64,000 nucleotides of DNA from Syntrophaceae bacterium (lineage in GTDB: Bacteria > Desulfobacterota > Syntrophia > Syntrophales > PHBD01), in assembly GCA_013177825.1 (NCBI GenBank), contig JABLXX010000002.1, positions 434,001-498,000 of the forward strand, written 5' to 3'. Numbering within the stretch: the stretch's first letter is position 1; every line of letters begins with the position of its first letter. Position numbers and translations under genes: made by a program. Shown here in pieces: positions 35,131 through 43,421 of the stretch. Under the pieces are notes generated by a model that saw only the letters and a program-made list of their open reading frames with translations, ran no database searches and had not been told where the DNA came from.

Positions 35131-36331
35131 TTGCTGCCGGAGCATCCGGTTCGTCCTCTTGTGCGTGCTCGTGTCCGCCGCTCTGGCCGCCTGCAGCGCC
35201 CGGAAGGAGGCGCAGGCGCTGTCCCCTCCGCCGGGAGCCCCGCCCGCTCAGGCCTTCGGCTCCCCAGCCCTGGTGCCCGTATCCTGGGACACCCTCGCCG
35301 TCCTGGACGATGACCTGGATTTTCCTTCCCTGAAACTCGCCATCGGGAGAAGCCTGGACTATTACGACCGCCCCGGCGTCGGCCCTGTCCGCATCGGTGC
35401 GGAGTCCTTTTCGCCGCAGGAGATGAAGGAAGCCCTGCGGGAACTCCTGGAGATCCTGCAGGCGGAAGGTTCGCCGGAGGAGAAGCGGGGAAGGATTGCC
35501 GGGCGGTTTCACCTGTACCGGGCATCCGGACTCGACGGGCGGGGCACCGTGCTTTTTACCGGGTATTACGTTCCCGAGCTTACGGGATCCCGGTTCCGGA
35601 CGGAACGCTTCCGCCATCCGATTTACGGACCGCCGCAGGAAGTCCTGGGTGGGAGCGGCCGGCCGGGCAACGGGAACGGAAAGCCGTCCCGGTCGTGGAG
35701 CCGGAAGGCAATCGACGGAGAAGGAGTGCTCCAGGACCGGGGATTGGAGATCGCCTGGGTGGAAGATCCCACGGGACTCTTCTTTCTCCACATCCAGGGA
35801 TCGGGAACGATCCGCCTGCCCGACGGCGGCATCCTGACGGTGGGGTATGCCGCCTCCAACGGCCGCCCCTTCCGGAGCATCGGCCCTTTCATGGCGAACC
35901 GGGGGATGATACCGGCGGGGAACCTTTCCCACGCCACGATCCGGAACTATCTGGACAATCACCCGGAAGAGCGGCAGGAAATCTTCAACGAGAACGAACG
36001 GTACATCTTTTTCCGGGTGCTGGAGGGGGAGCCGGTGGGATCCCTTGGAGTGCCCGTCACGGCGGGTCGTTCCATCGCCGTGGACGCGGGATGCTTTCCT
36101 CCCGGGGCGGTATCCTTCATCCGGCTCCGCAAACCGGTAACGGATGAAACAGGGAGAATCCGCTGGACGCCGTTTTCGCGGATCGTCGTGGCGCAGGATG
36201 CCGGGGCCGCCATCAAGGGGCCGGGGCGGGTGGATCTTTTCTGCGGCGCCGGGGACGAGGCGGGCCGGATGGCGGGCAGCCTCAAGGAAAAAGGGGAGCT
36301 TTACTTCCTGATTCCCAAACGGCCCCGCTGA
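35120..36331 (+). CDS. mltA: membrane-bound lytic murein transglycosylase A
   Basis: MltA cleaves peptidoglycan glycan strands to 1,6-anhydro-muropeptides. The 403-residue lipoprotein has a lipobox AAC (Cys25). The MltA core includes VLFTGYYVPELTGSR, FFLHIQGSG, GRPFRSIGPFMANRGMIP and NERYIFFRVLEGEPVGSLG. The C-terminal 3D domain contains the catalytic aspartate region, around RSIAVDAGCFPPGA and RIVVAQDAGAAIKGPGRVD. The start overlaps the acetyltransferase gene, showing translational coupling. Confidence 0.95.
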   Translation: MNSDCCRSIRFVLLCVLVSAALAACSARKEAQALSPPPGAPPAQAFGSPALVPVSWDTLAVLDDDLDFPSLKLAIGRSLDYYDRPGVGPVRIGAESFSPQEMKEALRELLEILQAEGSPEEKRGRIAGRFHLYRASGLDGRGTVLFTGYYVPELTGSRFRTERFRHPIYGPPQEVLGGSGRPGNGNGKPSRSWSRKAIDGEGVLQDRGLEIAWVEDPTGLFFLHIQGSGTIRLPDGGILTVGYAASNGRPFRSIGPFMANRGMIPAGNLSHATIRNYLDNHPEERQEIFNENERYIFFRVLEGEPVGSLGVPVTAGRSIAVDAGCFPPGAVSFIRLRKPVTDETGRIRWTPFSRIVVAQDAGAAIKGPGRVDLFCGAGDEAGRMAGSLKEKGELYFLIPKRPR

Positions 36332-36354
36332 GCAGACGATCGCTCCGCCGTCGA

Positions 36355-37170
36355 TCAGTGCCGGGAGCGCCCTGTCCAGGTGTCGTTGGCGTCGGCCATC
36401 CCCAGGGCTGCGTTCAGCCAGTCCATGGCCTTGATCGGCAGGAGCACCTTCATCAGCGGCGTTACGAACTTCACGGGCACCGACGGGACGGCCACCATGG
36501 CCCGGTTCCGCCGGATCGCCTCCACCACGCGGGCCGTCACGTCCCCGGGTTTCAGCATCTGCGTTCCCGCCACCATCTTCGAGCCCTCGAACATTCCCGT
36601 ATTGACGGTATTCGGGCAGACCACCGTGACGCCGATGCCGGCTCGCAGCTTTCGCATCTCCTGCCGCAGGCTGTCGGTGAAGCCGATGACACCGAATTTG
36701 CTGGCGCAGTAAGCCGAGAGGTTCGGGATCGCCAGGATGCCCCCGGCGGAGGCGAAGTTGACGATGTGTCCCTCTCCGCGGCGCAGCATGGCCGGCAGGA
36801 AGGCTTTGCAGGTCCAGAAGAGCGCCGTCAGGTTGACCCGGATCATCCGCTCGATGGCGGCGTCGTCCAGGTCCAGGAGCGGCGCGGCGGTGACGATGCC
36901 GGCGTTGTTCACCAGGATGGCCGGAGGCTCCATGTCCGCCTCGATTTTATGAGCCAGATCGTAAACGGCCTGCCGGTCGGAGATGTCGCAGACGTAGCCC
37001 CGGCAAGGCCCGAGGTGGCGGAGTTCCTTCTCCGCGGCCTGCAGGCTTTCCGGCCTGACGTCCACCAGGGCCACGGAGCAGCCCTCCTGGAGGAGCTTCC
37101 TCGAAAGGTCCAGCCCCATACCCATGCCGGCGCCCGTCACGACGGCGGTCTTTCCCTTCAGCTCTTTCAT
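36355..37170 (-). CDS. short-chain dehydrogenase/reductase
   Basis: This 271-residue SDR has the cofactor motif TGAGMGMGLD, NNAGIV, a catalytic Ser in NFASAGGIL and the Tyr-x3-Lys pair in YCASKFG. The Asp at the end of the second strand (VALVDVRPE) suggests a preference for NAD. It lies 36 bp downstream of the acyl-CoA synthetase gene on the same strand, so a role in fatty or aromatic acyl metabolism is plausible. The substrate is unknown. Confidence 0.87.
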   Translation of the reverse strand: MKELKGKTAVVTGAGMGMGLDLSRKLLQEGCSVALVDVRPESLQAAEKELRHLGPCRGYVCDISDRQAVYDLAHKIEADMEPPAILVNNAGIVTAAPLLDLDDAAIERMIRVNLTALFWTCKAFLPAMLRRGEGHIVNFASAGGILAIPNLSAYCASKFGVIGFTDSLRQEMRKLRAGIGVTVVCPNTVNTGMFEGSKMVAGTQMLKPGDVTARVVEAIRRNRAMVAVPSVPVKFVTPLMKVLLPIKAMDWLNAALGMADANDTWTGRSRH

Positions 37171-37206
37171 GGCTGCCTCCTCTCCCGTTCCGGGATGGAA
37201 CCCGGA

Positions 37207-39012
37207 TCAGTCGCCTCCGGCGGGGTACATTTCCTCGATGACGTCCCGGTACTTCTCTTGGATCACTTTCCGTTTGATCTTGAGGGACGGCGTCAGCTCG
37301 CCCGTCTGTTCCGAAAAGGAGTGGCGGAGGATGCGATAATACTTGATCGTCTCGACCCGCGCCAGGTGTTCGTTCACCGCCTGGACGTGCCGGTCGACGA
37401 TCCGGCCGAATCCCGGATTGTCATAGAGATCTTCCGGTTTCGCGAAGGCCAACCCCTCCTCTTTCGCCAGGCGGGCCGCCTCTGCCAGGTTGAGCGTGAT
37501 GATGGCCGTGAGGTATTTCCGGCGGTCGCCGATGCTTACGACGTGTTCGAAGAGGGGGTCCTTCATGAAGAGCCCCTCGATGTTCTGCGGGGCGATGTTC
37601 TTTCCGCCGGCGGTGATGATGAGGTCTTTCTTCCGGTCGGTGATGATCAGAAACCCCTCCTCGTCGAGTCTGCCGATGTCCCCTGTCATGAGCCAGCCGT
37701 CATCGGTGAAGGCCTCCTTTGTCTGCACCGGCATCCGCCAGTATCCGCTGATGATGTTTCCGCCCTTCACCAGGATCTCGCCGTCCGGTGCGATCTTGAC
37801 CTCGTTGCAGGGCAGGGGGCGACCGGTCGTGCCGTGGCGATAGCTGCCGATGACGTTCAGGCTGATGGGGGCGGTGCTCTCCGTCATGCCGTATCCCTCG
37901 ATGACGAAGACGCCGGCGGAGTTGAAGAAATCGGCGATCTCCCGGGACAGGGGCGCACCGGCGGCGGTCATCCAGCGGACCCGGCCTCCCAGCCGCTCAT
38001 TCAGCTTCCGGTAGACGAGCCGGTAGGCGAGGCGATACTGGAAGTCCAGGAACAGGGGGACAGGCTTCTCACGCTCTTTCAGGATGCTCACCTGCCCGCC
38101 GACCTTCGTCGCCCACTGGAACACCCGCTGCTTCCAGGGGGGCTCTTCCTTGACCTGGCCCAGGATCCGGGCGTAGATCTTTTCGCAGACCCGGGGCACC
38201 GCCAGGACGATGGTGGGCCGTTTTGCGGCGATGTCGTCGATGATCGTGTCGAAACTCTGGGCATAGTGGGTTGTGATGCCCACCTTCATCCCGTAAAAAT
38301 GGCCGGCGATCCGCTCGAACACGTGGGACAGGGGCAGGAACGGGACCGTTTCGTCCGTGTCGAAGGCCGGGACGCAGGTGTCGAGGGCGTCGAAGACCGC
38401 CAGGATATTGCTGTGGCTGATCATGGCCCCCTTGGGGTGCCCCGTCGTTCCGGACGTGTAGACGATCGTCGCCAGGTCCTCGACGTCGATGGCGTCGCCA
38501 AGGCTCTCGAAGAGATTCGGTTCGCGGCGGGCCAGATCGCGGCCCTGCTTGAGAAGCTCGTCGAACGTCATGAGCAGGGGGTTGGACAGGTCGCATCCCT
38601 CCGGGTCGATGACGACAATCTTCTCCAGGGCTGGAAGTCCCGGCGCCTCCTGGAGGGCCTTGTCCGACACAGTCCTGTTTTCGGCGATGAAGACCCGGGA
38701 TTCGGAATTGCCGATGATGTAGGCGATCTCCGGGGCCGGAAGGGTCGTGTAGAGTGGAACCATGCAGGCCCCGATCCCGATGCTGCCCATGTCGGAAGCG
38801 ACCCACTCGAGGCGGTTTTCGCTCAGGATGGCCACCCGGTCCCCCTTGCGGACGCCCAGGATATGGAGGCCGAGGCCGACGGCCCGGGATGCCTCGAAAT
38901 ACTCCCGCCAGGTCCATCCCTCCCACCGGCCGCCCCTGCGTTTCTCCATGGCGAGGCGGTCTCCGTATTTGTATGACTGGTTTCTGAAGATCTGGGCCAG
39001 ATTGGCCTTCAT
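37207..39012 (-). CDS. long-chain acyl-CoA synthetase (AMP-forming)
   Basis: This FadD15-like enzyme activates a carboxylic acid to its CoA thioester through an acyl-adenylate. The 601 residues contain the ATP motif IVYTSGTTGHPKG, the YGMTESTAPIS motif, GWLMTGDIG and the hinge DRKKDLIITAGGKNIAPQ. It is full-length. AGGAGG precedes the ATG (39012-39010). It is first in an operon with the SDR. Upstream lies a perfect palindrome (39166-39185) in the region shared with the divergent Fe-S gene, a candidate operator site. Confidence 0.93.
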   Translation of the reverse strand: MKANLAQIFRNQSYKYGDRLAMEKRRGGRWEGWTWREYFEASRAVGLGLHILGVRKGDRVAILSENRLEWVASDMGSIGIGACMVPLYTTLPAPEIAYIIGNSESRVFIAENRTVSDKALQEAPGLPALEKIVVIDPEGCDLSNPLLMTFDELLKQGRDLARREPNLFESLGDAIDVEDLATIVYTSGTTGHPKGAMISHSNILAVFDALDTCVPAFDTDETVPFLPLSHVFERIAGHFYGMKVGITTHYAQSFDTIIDDIAAKRPTIVLAVPRVCEKIYARILGQVKEEPPWKQRVFQWATKVGGQVSILKEREKPVPLFLDFQYRLAYRLVYRKLNERLGGRVRWMTAAGAPLSREIADFFNSAGVFVIEGYGMTESTAPISLNVIGSYRHGTTGRPLPCNEVKIAPDGEILVKGGNIISGYWRMPVQTKEAFTDDGWLMTGDIGRLDEEGFLIITDRKKDLIITAGGKNIAPQNIEGLFMKDPLFEHVVSIGDRRKYLTAIITLNLAEAARLAKEEGLAFAKPEDLYDNPGFGRIVDRHVQAVNEHLARVETIKYYRILRHSFSEQTGELTPSLKIKRKVIQEKYRDVIEEMYPAGGD

Positions 39013-39165
39013 GGCGCTCCTCCTTCCCTATCTTTTCCCGCCGGGGCGGTACGTTGTCGATGAAGGTCCCGGAAACGGATCCACCCCGGGCGGGATGGCT
39101 TCGAGGGACACTGGAAAAAGGTACGACAAAGGAAAACCGAACTTGGCGATAGTTACTGCCAGACA

Positions 39166-39185
39166 TTGATTGATTTGTCAATCAA
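39166..39185. promoter_or_regulatory. perfect palindrome TTGATTGA-N4-TCAATCAA, candidate operator
   Basis: Two perfect 8-bp arms (39166-39173 and 39178-39185) flank TTTG in the 441-bp region between the divergent acyl-CoA synthetase gene and the Fe-S/cobB pair. TTGTCA (39175-39180) within it, followed after 19 bp by TAGAAT (39200-39205), may be the promoter for the plus-strand genes. If so, a bound repressor would cover the -35. The form suits a TetR- or MarR-type regulator of fatty-acid genes, but no such gene is in the window. Confidence 0.55.
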
Positions 39186-39406
39186 CATCTTCCGCTGCGT
39201 AGAATTTTTCGTCCATGCTCCGAAAATCAATGGTACGGGGCTTTCCCGTCCCGACCGAATGAAGACGATATCAGGCGCGGAAGGGATTGCAATTGACCTT
39301 TGGGGGAGGAATGAGGTAGTCCACCGGTACAGGCAGGGGGCCGGCGCCGTTCCGTGCCCGAACATATCCGCCGGGGCATTGGCCCCCGGAACCGTATGCG
39401 CGCAAT

Positions 39407-39432
39407 TCCCGCCTTCGCAAAGGAAGGCGGGA
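39407..39432 (+). other. stable hairpin in the leader of the Fe-S protein gene
   Basis: TCCCGCCTTC (39407-39416), GCAAAG, GAAGGCGGGA (39423-39432) is a perfect 10-bp GC-rich stem ending 21 bases before the ATG at 39454, just ahead of the AAGGGAG ribosome-binding site. No T run follows. It could protect the mRNA or modulate translation. Confidence 0.45.
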
Positions 39433-39453
39433 CCAGGCGAGAAGGGAGACGAG

Positions 39454-40473
39454 ATGTTCGATCCGGTGAAATGCGATTTCTGTGGAGAGTGCCTTGGGCG
39501 CTGTGCCTATATCGACTTCGATCGTGAGGAGGGTGGACGGCAGTTCGAGAAGCTGGTGAAGGGGGAACCCGTCGACTGGCTCCGGAAATGCATCACCTGC
39601 TTTGCCTGCAACGAGTTCTGTCCCCGGGACGCCCGTCCGTTTGACCTGATCCTCCAGAGAATGGAGGCCTTGGGAGATTACGTGGACCCGAACCTGTTCG
39701 CGGCGATCAAGGGAAAATTCGCCGCACCGGAAGGCTTTTCTCCGCCGAAGGTGAAGTCCCCCATCCTGTCGGTCTGCACCATCGAGCCCATCGCGCCCTG
39801 GGCGTTCAAGGGTTCCCTCTTCGACGGCCTCGACGTCCTCAAGGGCCGCTTCTGGTTCTGCAATGTCCTGTTCCCCCACCTGGGCAACGAAACGGTCATG
39901 ATCGAAGGCGTCAAGCCGCTTCTGGACCGCTATGCCGCCCTGGGCGTGGACGAGGTGATCTTCGCCCACGACGACTGTTACGCCCTCATGGCCGACTGGG
40001 TTCCGCGGCTGGGACTGACGCTGCCCTTCAAGGCGACCCACCTCTTCGAATTCCTCGCCCGCTCCCTGAAGGCGCGCCGGGCCGAGATCCGGCCGCTGGG
40101 CATGAAGGTCGCCTACCAGCGGCCCTGCGCCTCCCGGGGCACACCCGGCAAGGAGGCCTACCTGGACGAGATCTTCGCTCTCATCGGCGTGGAGCGGGTC
40201 GCCCGGAAGTACGACCGGGAGGAGGCGCTCTGCTGCGGACAGGCGATGAAGGGATTCATGCAGCGGGGGGAGAAGTATCCCGGCTACCAGACCCTGAACA
40301 TCGAAGACGCGAAGGCTCATGGGGCCTCGGCGATGGCTTTCCTGTGTCCCATGTGCCTGGACGCGCTGAAAAAGACCTGCCGGGAGGCGGGCCTGGAGAT
40401 GTACATGGTGAGCGACCTCTGCCGACTGGCCCTGGGGGAGGATCTGCAACGGGAAGCGCCCAAGGCCGGCTGA
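39454..40473 (+). CDS. Fe-S protein with two [4Fe-4S] sites and a CCG domain (Hdr-like)
   Basis: This is a 339-residue electron-transfer protein. The N-terminus has two ferredoxin-type cysteine groups (CDFCGECLGRC and CITCFACNEFCPRD). The C-terminal half resembles the CCG domain of heterodisulfide reductase and glycolate oxidase Fe-S subunits (ALCCGQAMKGFMQRG, later FLCPMCLDALKKTC). It probably passes electrons between a soluble oxidoreductase and another carrier; the partner is unknown. ATG 39454 with AAGGGAG is the natural start, although the frame is open far upstream. cobB follows after 21 bp. Confidence 0.85.
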   Translation: MFDPVKCDFCGECLGRCAYIDFDREEGGRQFEKLVKGEPVDWLRKCITCFACNEFCPRDARPFDLILQRMEALGDYVDPNLFAAIKGKFAAPEGFSPPKVKSPILSVCTIEPIAPWAFKGSLFDGLDVLKGRFWFCNVLFPHLGNETVMIEGVKPLLDRYAALGVDEVIFAHDDCYALMADWVPRLGLTLPFKATHLFEFLARSLKARRAEIRPLGMKVAYQRPCASRGTPGKEAYLDEIFALIGVERVARKYDREEALCCGQAMKGFMQRGEKYPGYQTLNIEDAKAHGASAMAFLCPMCLDALKKTCREAGLEMYMVSDLCRLALGEDLQREAPKAG

Positions 40474-40494
40474 CGGGTATCCGGGGAGCCGTTC

Positions 40495-41196
40495 ATGAAG
40501 AAGATTCGTCCGGAAGACCATCGCCATATCCTGTTCTTCACGGGGGCGGGGATGTCCGCGGAAAGCGGCGTCCCCACCTACCGGGGGGCCGGGGGCGTCT
40601 GGAGATCCTATCGCTGGGAGGAATACGCCTGCCAGGAGGCCTTCGACGCCAATCCGGAAAAGGTCCTCCGCTTTCACGAATTGCGGCGGAAATCCGTCCT
40701 GGCCTGCCAGCCCCATGCCGGCCACGAAGCCGTTACCCGGCTTGAGGGAGAGCACCCGCAGGTGACGGTGGTGACGCAGAACATCGACGGCATGCACCAG
40801 CGGGCGGGGAGCCGGCGGGTCCTGGAGCTCCACGGCAGCCTATGGCGCCTGAGGTGCCCGCAGCATGGCATCCGGGAAGACATCGGGGAGGCCTACCGGC
40901 GATACCGGTGCGAGGATTGCGGAAACTGGCTCAGGCCCGACATCACCTGGTTCGGCGACATGCTCGACGCTTTCGTCATGGGGCAGGCCGTGCAGGCGAT
41001 CCGGTCCTGCGACCTCTTCGTCGGCATCGGAACCTCCGGCGTCGTCTGGCCTGCTGCAGGGTTTCCCCAGGCCGCCCGGGACGGCGGGGCCCGGTGCATC
41101 GAGATCAATCCGGAAGCGAGCGAGATGTCTTCCGTGTACCATGAATCGATCAGGGGAAAGGCGGGCGATGTCCTGCCGGCCCTGTTCGCGGGTTGA
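40495..41196 (+). CDS. cobB: NAD-dependent protein deacylase, CobB sirtuin
   Basis: CobB removes acyl groups from lysine using NAD. The 233-residue protein has GAGMSAESGVPTYRG, the catalytic TQNIDGMHQRAGS and HG(S), zinc-type cysteines (RCPQHG, RCEDCG), RPDITWFGDM and GTSGVVWPAAGF. The class III Tyr-x2-Arg pair that favours succinyl-lysine (YNAR in E. coli) appears here as His-x2-Arg (HELR). It is cotranscribed with the Fe-S gene and divergent from an acyl-CoA synthetase, an enzyme type often controlled by lysine acetylation. Confidence 0.92.
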   Translation: MKKIRPEDHRHILFFTGAGMSAESGVPTYRGAGGVWRSYRWEEYACQEAFDANPEKVLRFHELRRKSVLACQPHAGHEAVTRLEGEHPQVTVVTQNIDGMHQRAGSRRVLELHGSLWRLRCPQHGIREDIGEAYRRYRCEDCGNWLRPDITWFGDMLDAFVMGQAVQAIRSCDLFVGIGTSGVVWPAAGFPQAARDGGARCIEINPEASEMSSVYHESIRGKAGDVLPALFAG

Positions 41197-41268
41197 TGGA
41201 AGGGAGCCGGTTCCGGATGGGCCAAGCCGGCACGCGATCCGGCCCGGGCATTCCGTCACGAACGATGA

Positions 41269-41787
41269 TCACAGGGGCTTCCGCCAGACGGGCGTCCGCG
41301 AGCCCACCCCGAAAAAGTCCTCCAGGATCCCCACGGGTTCCCCCGCCAGGACGGTGTAGAAGTTCCAGGCCGTATTCCGGTAGCGGGGATTGCTCGACCA
41401 GAGCATTTCCGTCCATCCCGCTTCCCCCGCCGCCTTGAAGAGGGACTCCATGAGCTGTTTCCCGAGGCCTCTCCCGCGGACGTCAGGCGACAGGAACGCC
41501 GTCTTCAGACCTGCTGCCCGGGCATGCGGCGACGACCGGTAGGGCAGAAAACGGTCGTCCGGCATTCCGCATCCCATGACCCCGGCCGGTTTCCCGTCCG
41601 GCTCCCGGGCCACGAGGTACAAGTCGCCGTTTCCTCCGGCCGCCGCCTTCAGGACCGCCACGGTCTGCTCGATCTCCTCCGCGATGGGCTGTCCGTCCTT
41701 CCGGATCCAGGCCTCGATGATCTTCCGCAGGTCCGGGATGTCCCGCGCCATGAGCCCGTCGATTCGGAACGGCTTCCCATCGTCCAT
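41269..41787 (-). CDS. GNAT family N-acetyltransferase
   Basis: This 172-residue acetyltransferase has the acetyl-CoA motif LSPDVRGRGLGKQLMESLF, the preceding beta-4 strand (AAGLKTAF) and a C-terminal NTAWNFYTVL segment that resembles the usual GFY end motif. The substrate is unknown. The start is ATG 41787, chosen because it begins a complete GNAT domain; the frame is open for 33 more codons upstream. It converges with cobB and diverges from the cysteine desulfurase gene. Confidence 0.82.
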   Translation of the reverse strand: MDDGKPFRIDGLMARDIPDLRKIIEAWIRKDGQPIAEEIEQTVAVLKAAAGGNGDLYLVAREPDGKPAGVMGCGMPDDRFLPYRSSPHARAAGLKTAFLSPDVRGRGLGKQLMESLFKAAGEAGWTEMLWSSNPRYRNTAWNFYTVLAGEPVGILEDFFGVGSRTPVWRKPL

Positions 41788-41963
41788 GACCCGATTATCC
41801 TTTCCGTGGCGGCCGCCGGGTGCCGGAACATCCCATGGCTTGGCCCTCCGCCCCCGGAACCTGCCACAGAGCGGCCCGTCCGTCAAGGAGGAGGCTTTTT
41901 TGGTGGGAAAAGAGGCGCGATCCGTCTATAATTTCAGCCTTCATTTCCGAGGAAGGAGCGATC

Positions 41964-43145
41964 ATGGAACCCGTCTACCTGGACCACAGCGCCACCACTC
42001 CCGTCGATGCGGAAGTGCTGGCAGCGATGATGCGATACTTTGCCAATGTTTTCGGCAACCCCTCCAGCATCCACCGGTTCGGCCGGGAGGCCCGGAGCGC
42101 CGTGGATGAGGCCCGGGAGAAGGTGGCCCGCCTTCTGGGCGCCGACCCCGATGAGATCGTTTTCACCGGCGGGGGAACCGAGGCGGACAATCTCGCCATC
42201 CTGGGGACGGCGTGGGCGAGGGAGCAGGGAAAGAACCACATCGTTACCTCTTCCATCGAGCATCCGGCCGTCCTGAACGCCTGCCGCTTTCTCGAGGGGC
42301 GGGGATTCCGGGTGACCTGCGTGCCCGTAGACGGCCACGGCCTCGTTGACCCGGATGACGTCCGGAAGGCCCTGACGGATCAAACCTTCCTCGTTTCCGT
42401 CATGCACGGGAACAACGAGACCGGCGCCATCGAGCCCGTCGCCGCCATCGGCGCCCTGGCCCGGGAGCGGGGCATTCTCCTGCATACCGACGCCGTCCAG
42501 ACGGCTGGGAAGATTCCCTACGAGGTGTCCGACCTGGCGGTGGATCTCCTCTCCATTGCGGGGCACAAGATCCATGCCCCGAAGGGAGTCGGGGCCCTCT
42601 ATGTCCGAAAGGGCACCCCGCTGAAGGCGGTTCAGTTCGGCGGTCATCAGGAGGCGGAGCGCCGGGCGGGGACGGAGAATGTCCCGGCCATCGTAGGCCT
42701 CGGGAAGGCCTGCGAGATCGCCTTCCGGGACATGGCCGTTCATCTGGACCGCCTCGGGGCCCTGCGGGACCGGCTGGAGCGGGCGCTCCTGGATGCCGTG
42801 GAGGATGTCCGCGTCAACACCCACCCGGTGCATCGCCTGCCTCACATCCTCAATGTCTCCTTCCGGGGGATCAAGGGGGACGAACTGGTCCGGGAGCTGG
42901 ACGGCCGGGGAATCGCCGTCTCCGCGGGAGCCGCCTGCGGCGCCGGGACGGTGAAGATCTCCCACGTCATCGAGGCCCTCGGGGTCCCGCGGGAGTGGGC
43001 GACGGGGACGGTCCGGTTCAGCCTGGGAAAGGGCAACACAGGGGAAGAGATCGGCCGCGCCTCCGCAGCCGTCATCGAGAGCGTCGACAAACTGCGCCGG
43101 ATCGCCGAGCTGGAATCGACCCTCGGCGGCCGGGGCTGCCGATAG
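41964..43145 (+). CDS. nifS: cysteine desulfurase (NifS/IscS type)
   Basis: This PLP enzyme releases sulfur from cysteine for Fe-S clusters and thio-cofactors. The 393 residues show YLDHSATTPVD, EADNLAILG, the PLP lysine in SIAGHKIHAPKGVG and the active-site cysteine in SAGAACGAGTVK, slightly changed from the usual SxGSAC. GGAAGGAG precedes ATG 41964. It has no iscU or nifU next to it. It could supply sulfur for clusters such as those of BioB, as an inference. Confidence 0.93.
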   Translation: MEPVYLDHSATTPVDAEVLAAMMRYFANVFGNPSSIHRFGREARSAVDEAREKVARLLGADPDEIVFTGGGTEADNLAILGTAWAREQGKNHIVTSSIEHPAVLNACRFLEGRGFRVTCVPVDGHGLVDPDDVRKALTDQTFLVSVMHGNNETGAIEPVAAIGALARERGILLHTDAVQTAGKIPYEVSDLAVDLLSIAGHKIHAPKGVGALYVRKGTPLKAVQFGGHQEAERRAGTENVPAIVGLGKACEIAFRDMAVHLDRLGALRDRLERALLDAVEDVRVNTHPVHRLPHILNVSFRGIKGDELVRELDGRGIAVSAGAACGAGTVKISHVIEALGVPREWATGTVRFSLGKGNTGEEIGRASAAVIESVDKLRRIAELESTLGGRGCR

Positions 43146-43421
43146 GAAAGAGGGACCATTAGGACCGCGGCAGGGGACGAGGCGCAATTTCTTTTTTTTC
43201 TTGTTCCGTCGGACATGCCGCCGTGAAAGGCCGTCCCCGCGCCACCGGGGCCATCCGTGCGGACGGTTGCAGTCCGGCCTGCATCAAGGACCCTCTCAGC
43301 AGCAGCAAATTGTCTCTTCATGGCAAATGATGAGAATGCGGGTCACGATGGACAAGATTTGTTGCAGATTTCAAGGAAGAGACCTGTTCATCATCCATCT
43401 TAGTCCAGAAAGGAGCATGAC

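Noticed and set aside
36358-38976. Open frame of 872 codons on the plus strand over the SDR and acyl-CoA synthetase genes
   Set aside because: It is the antisense shadow of two genes with complete catalytic motifs; no SD and no family features.
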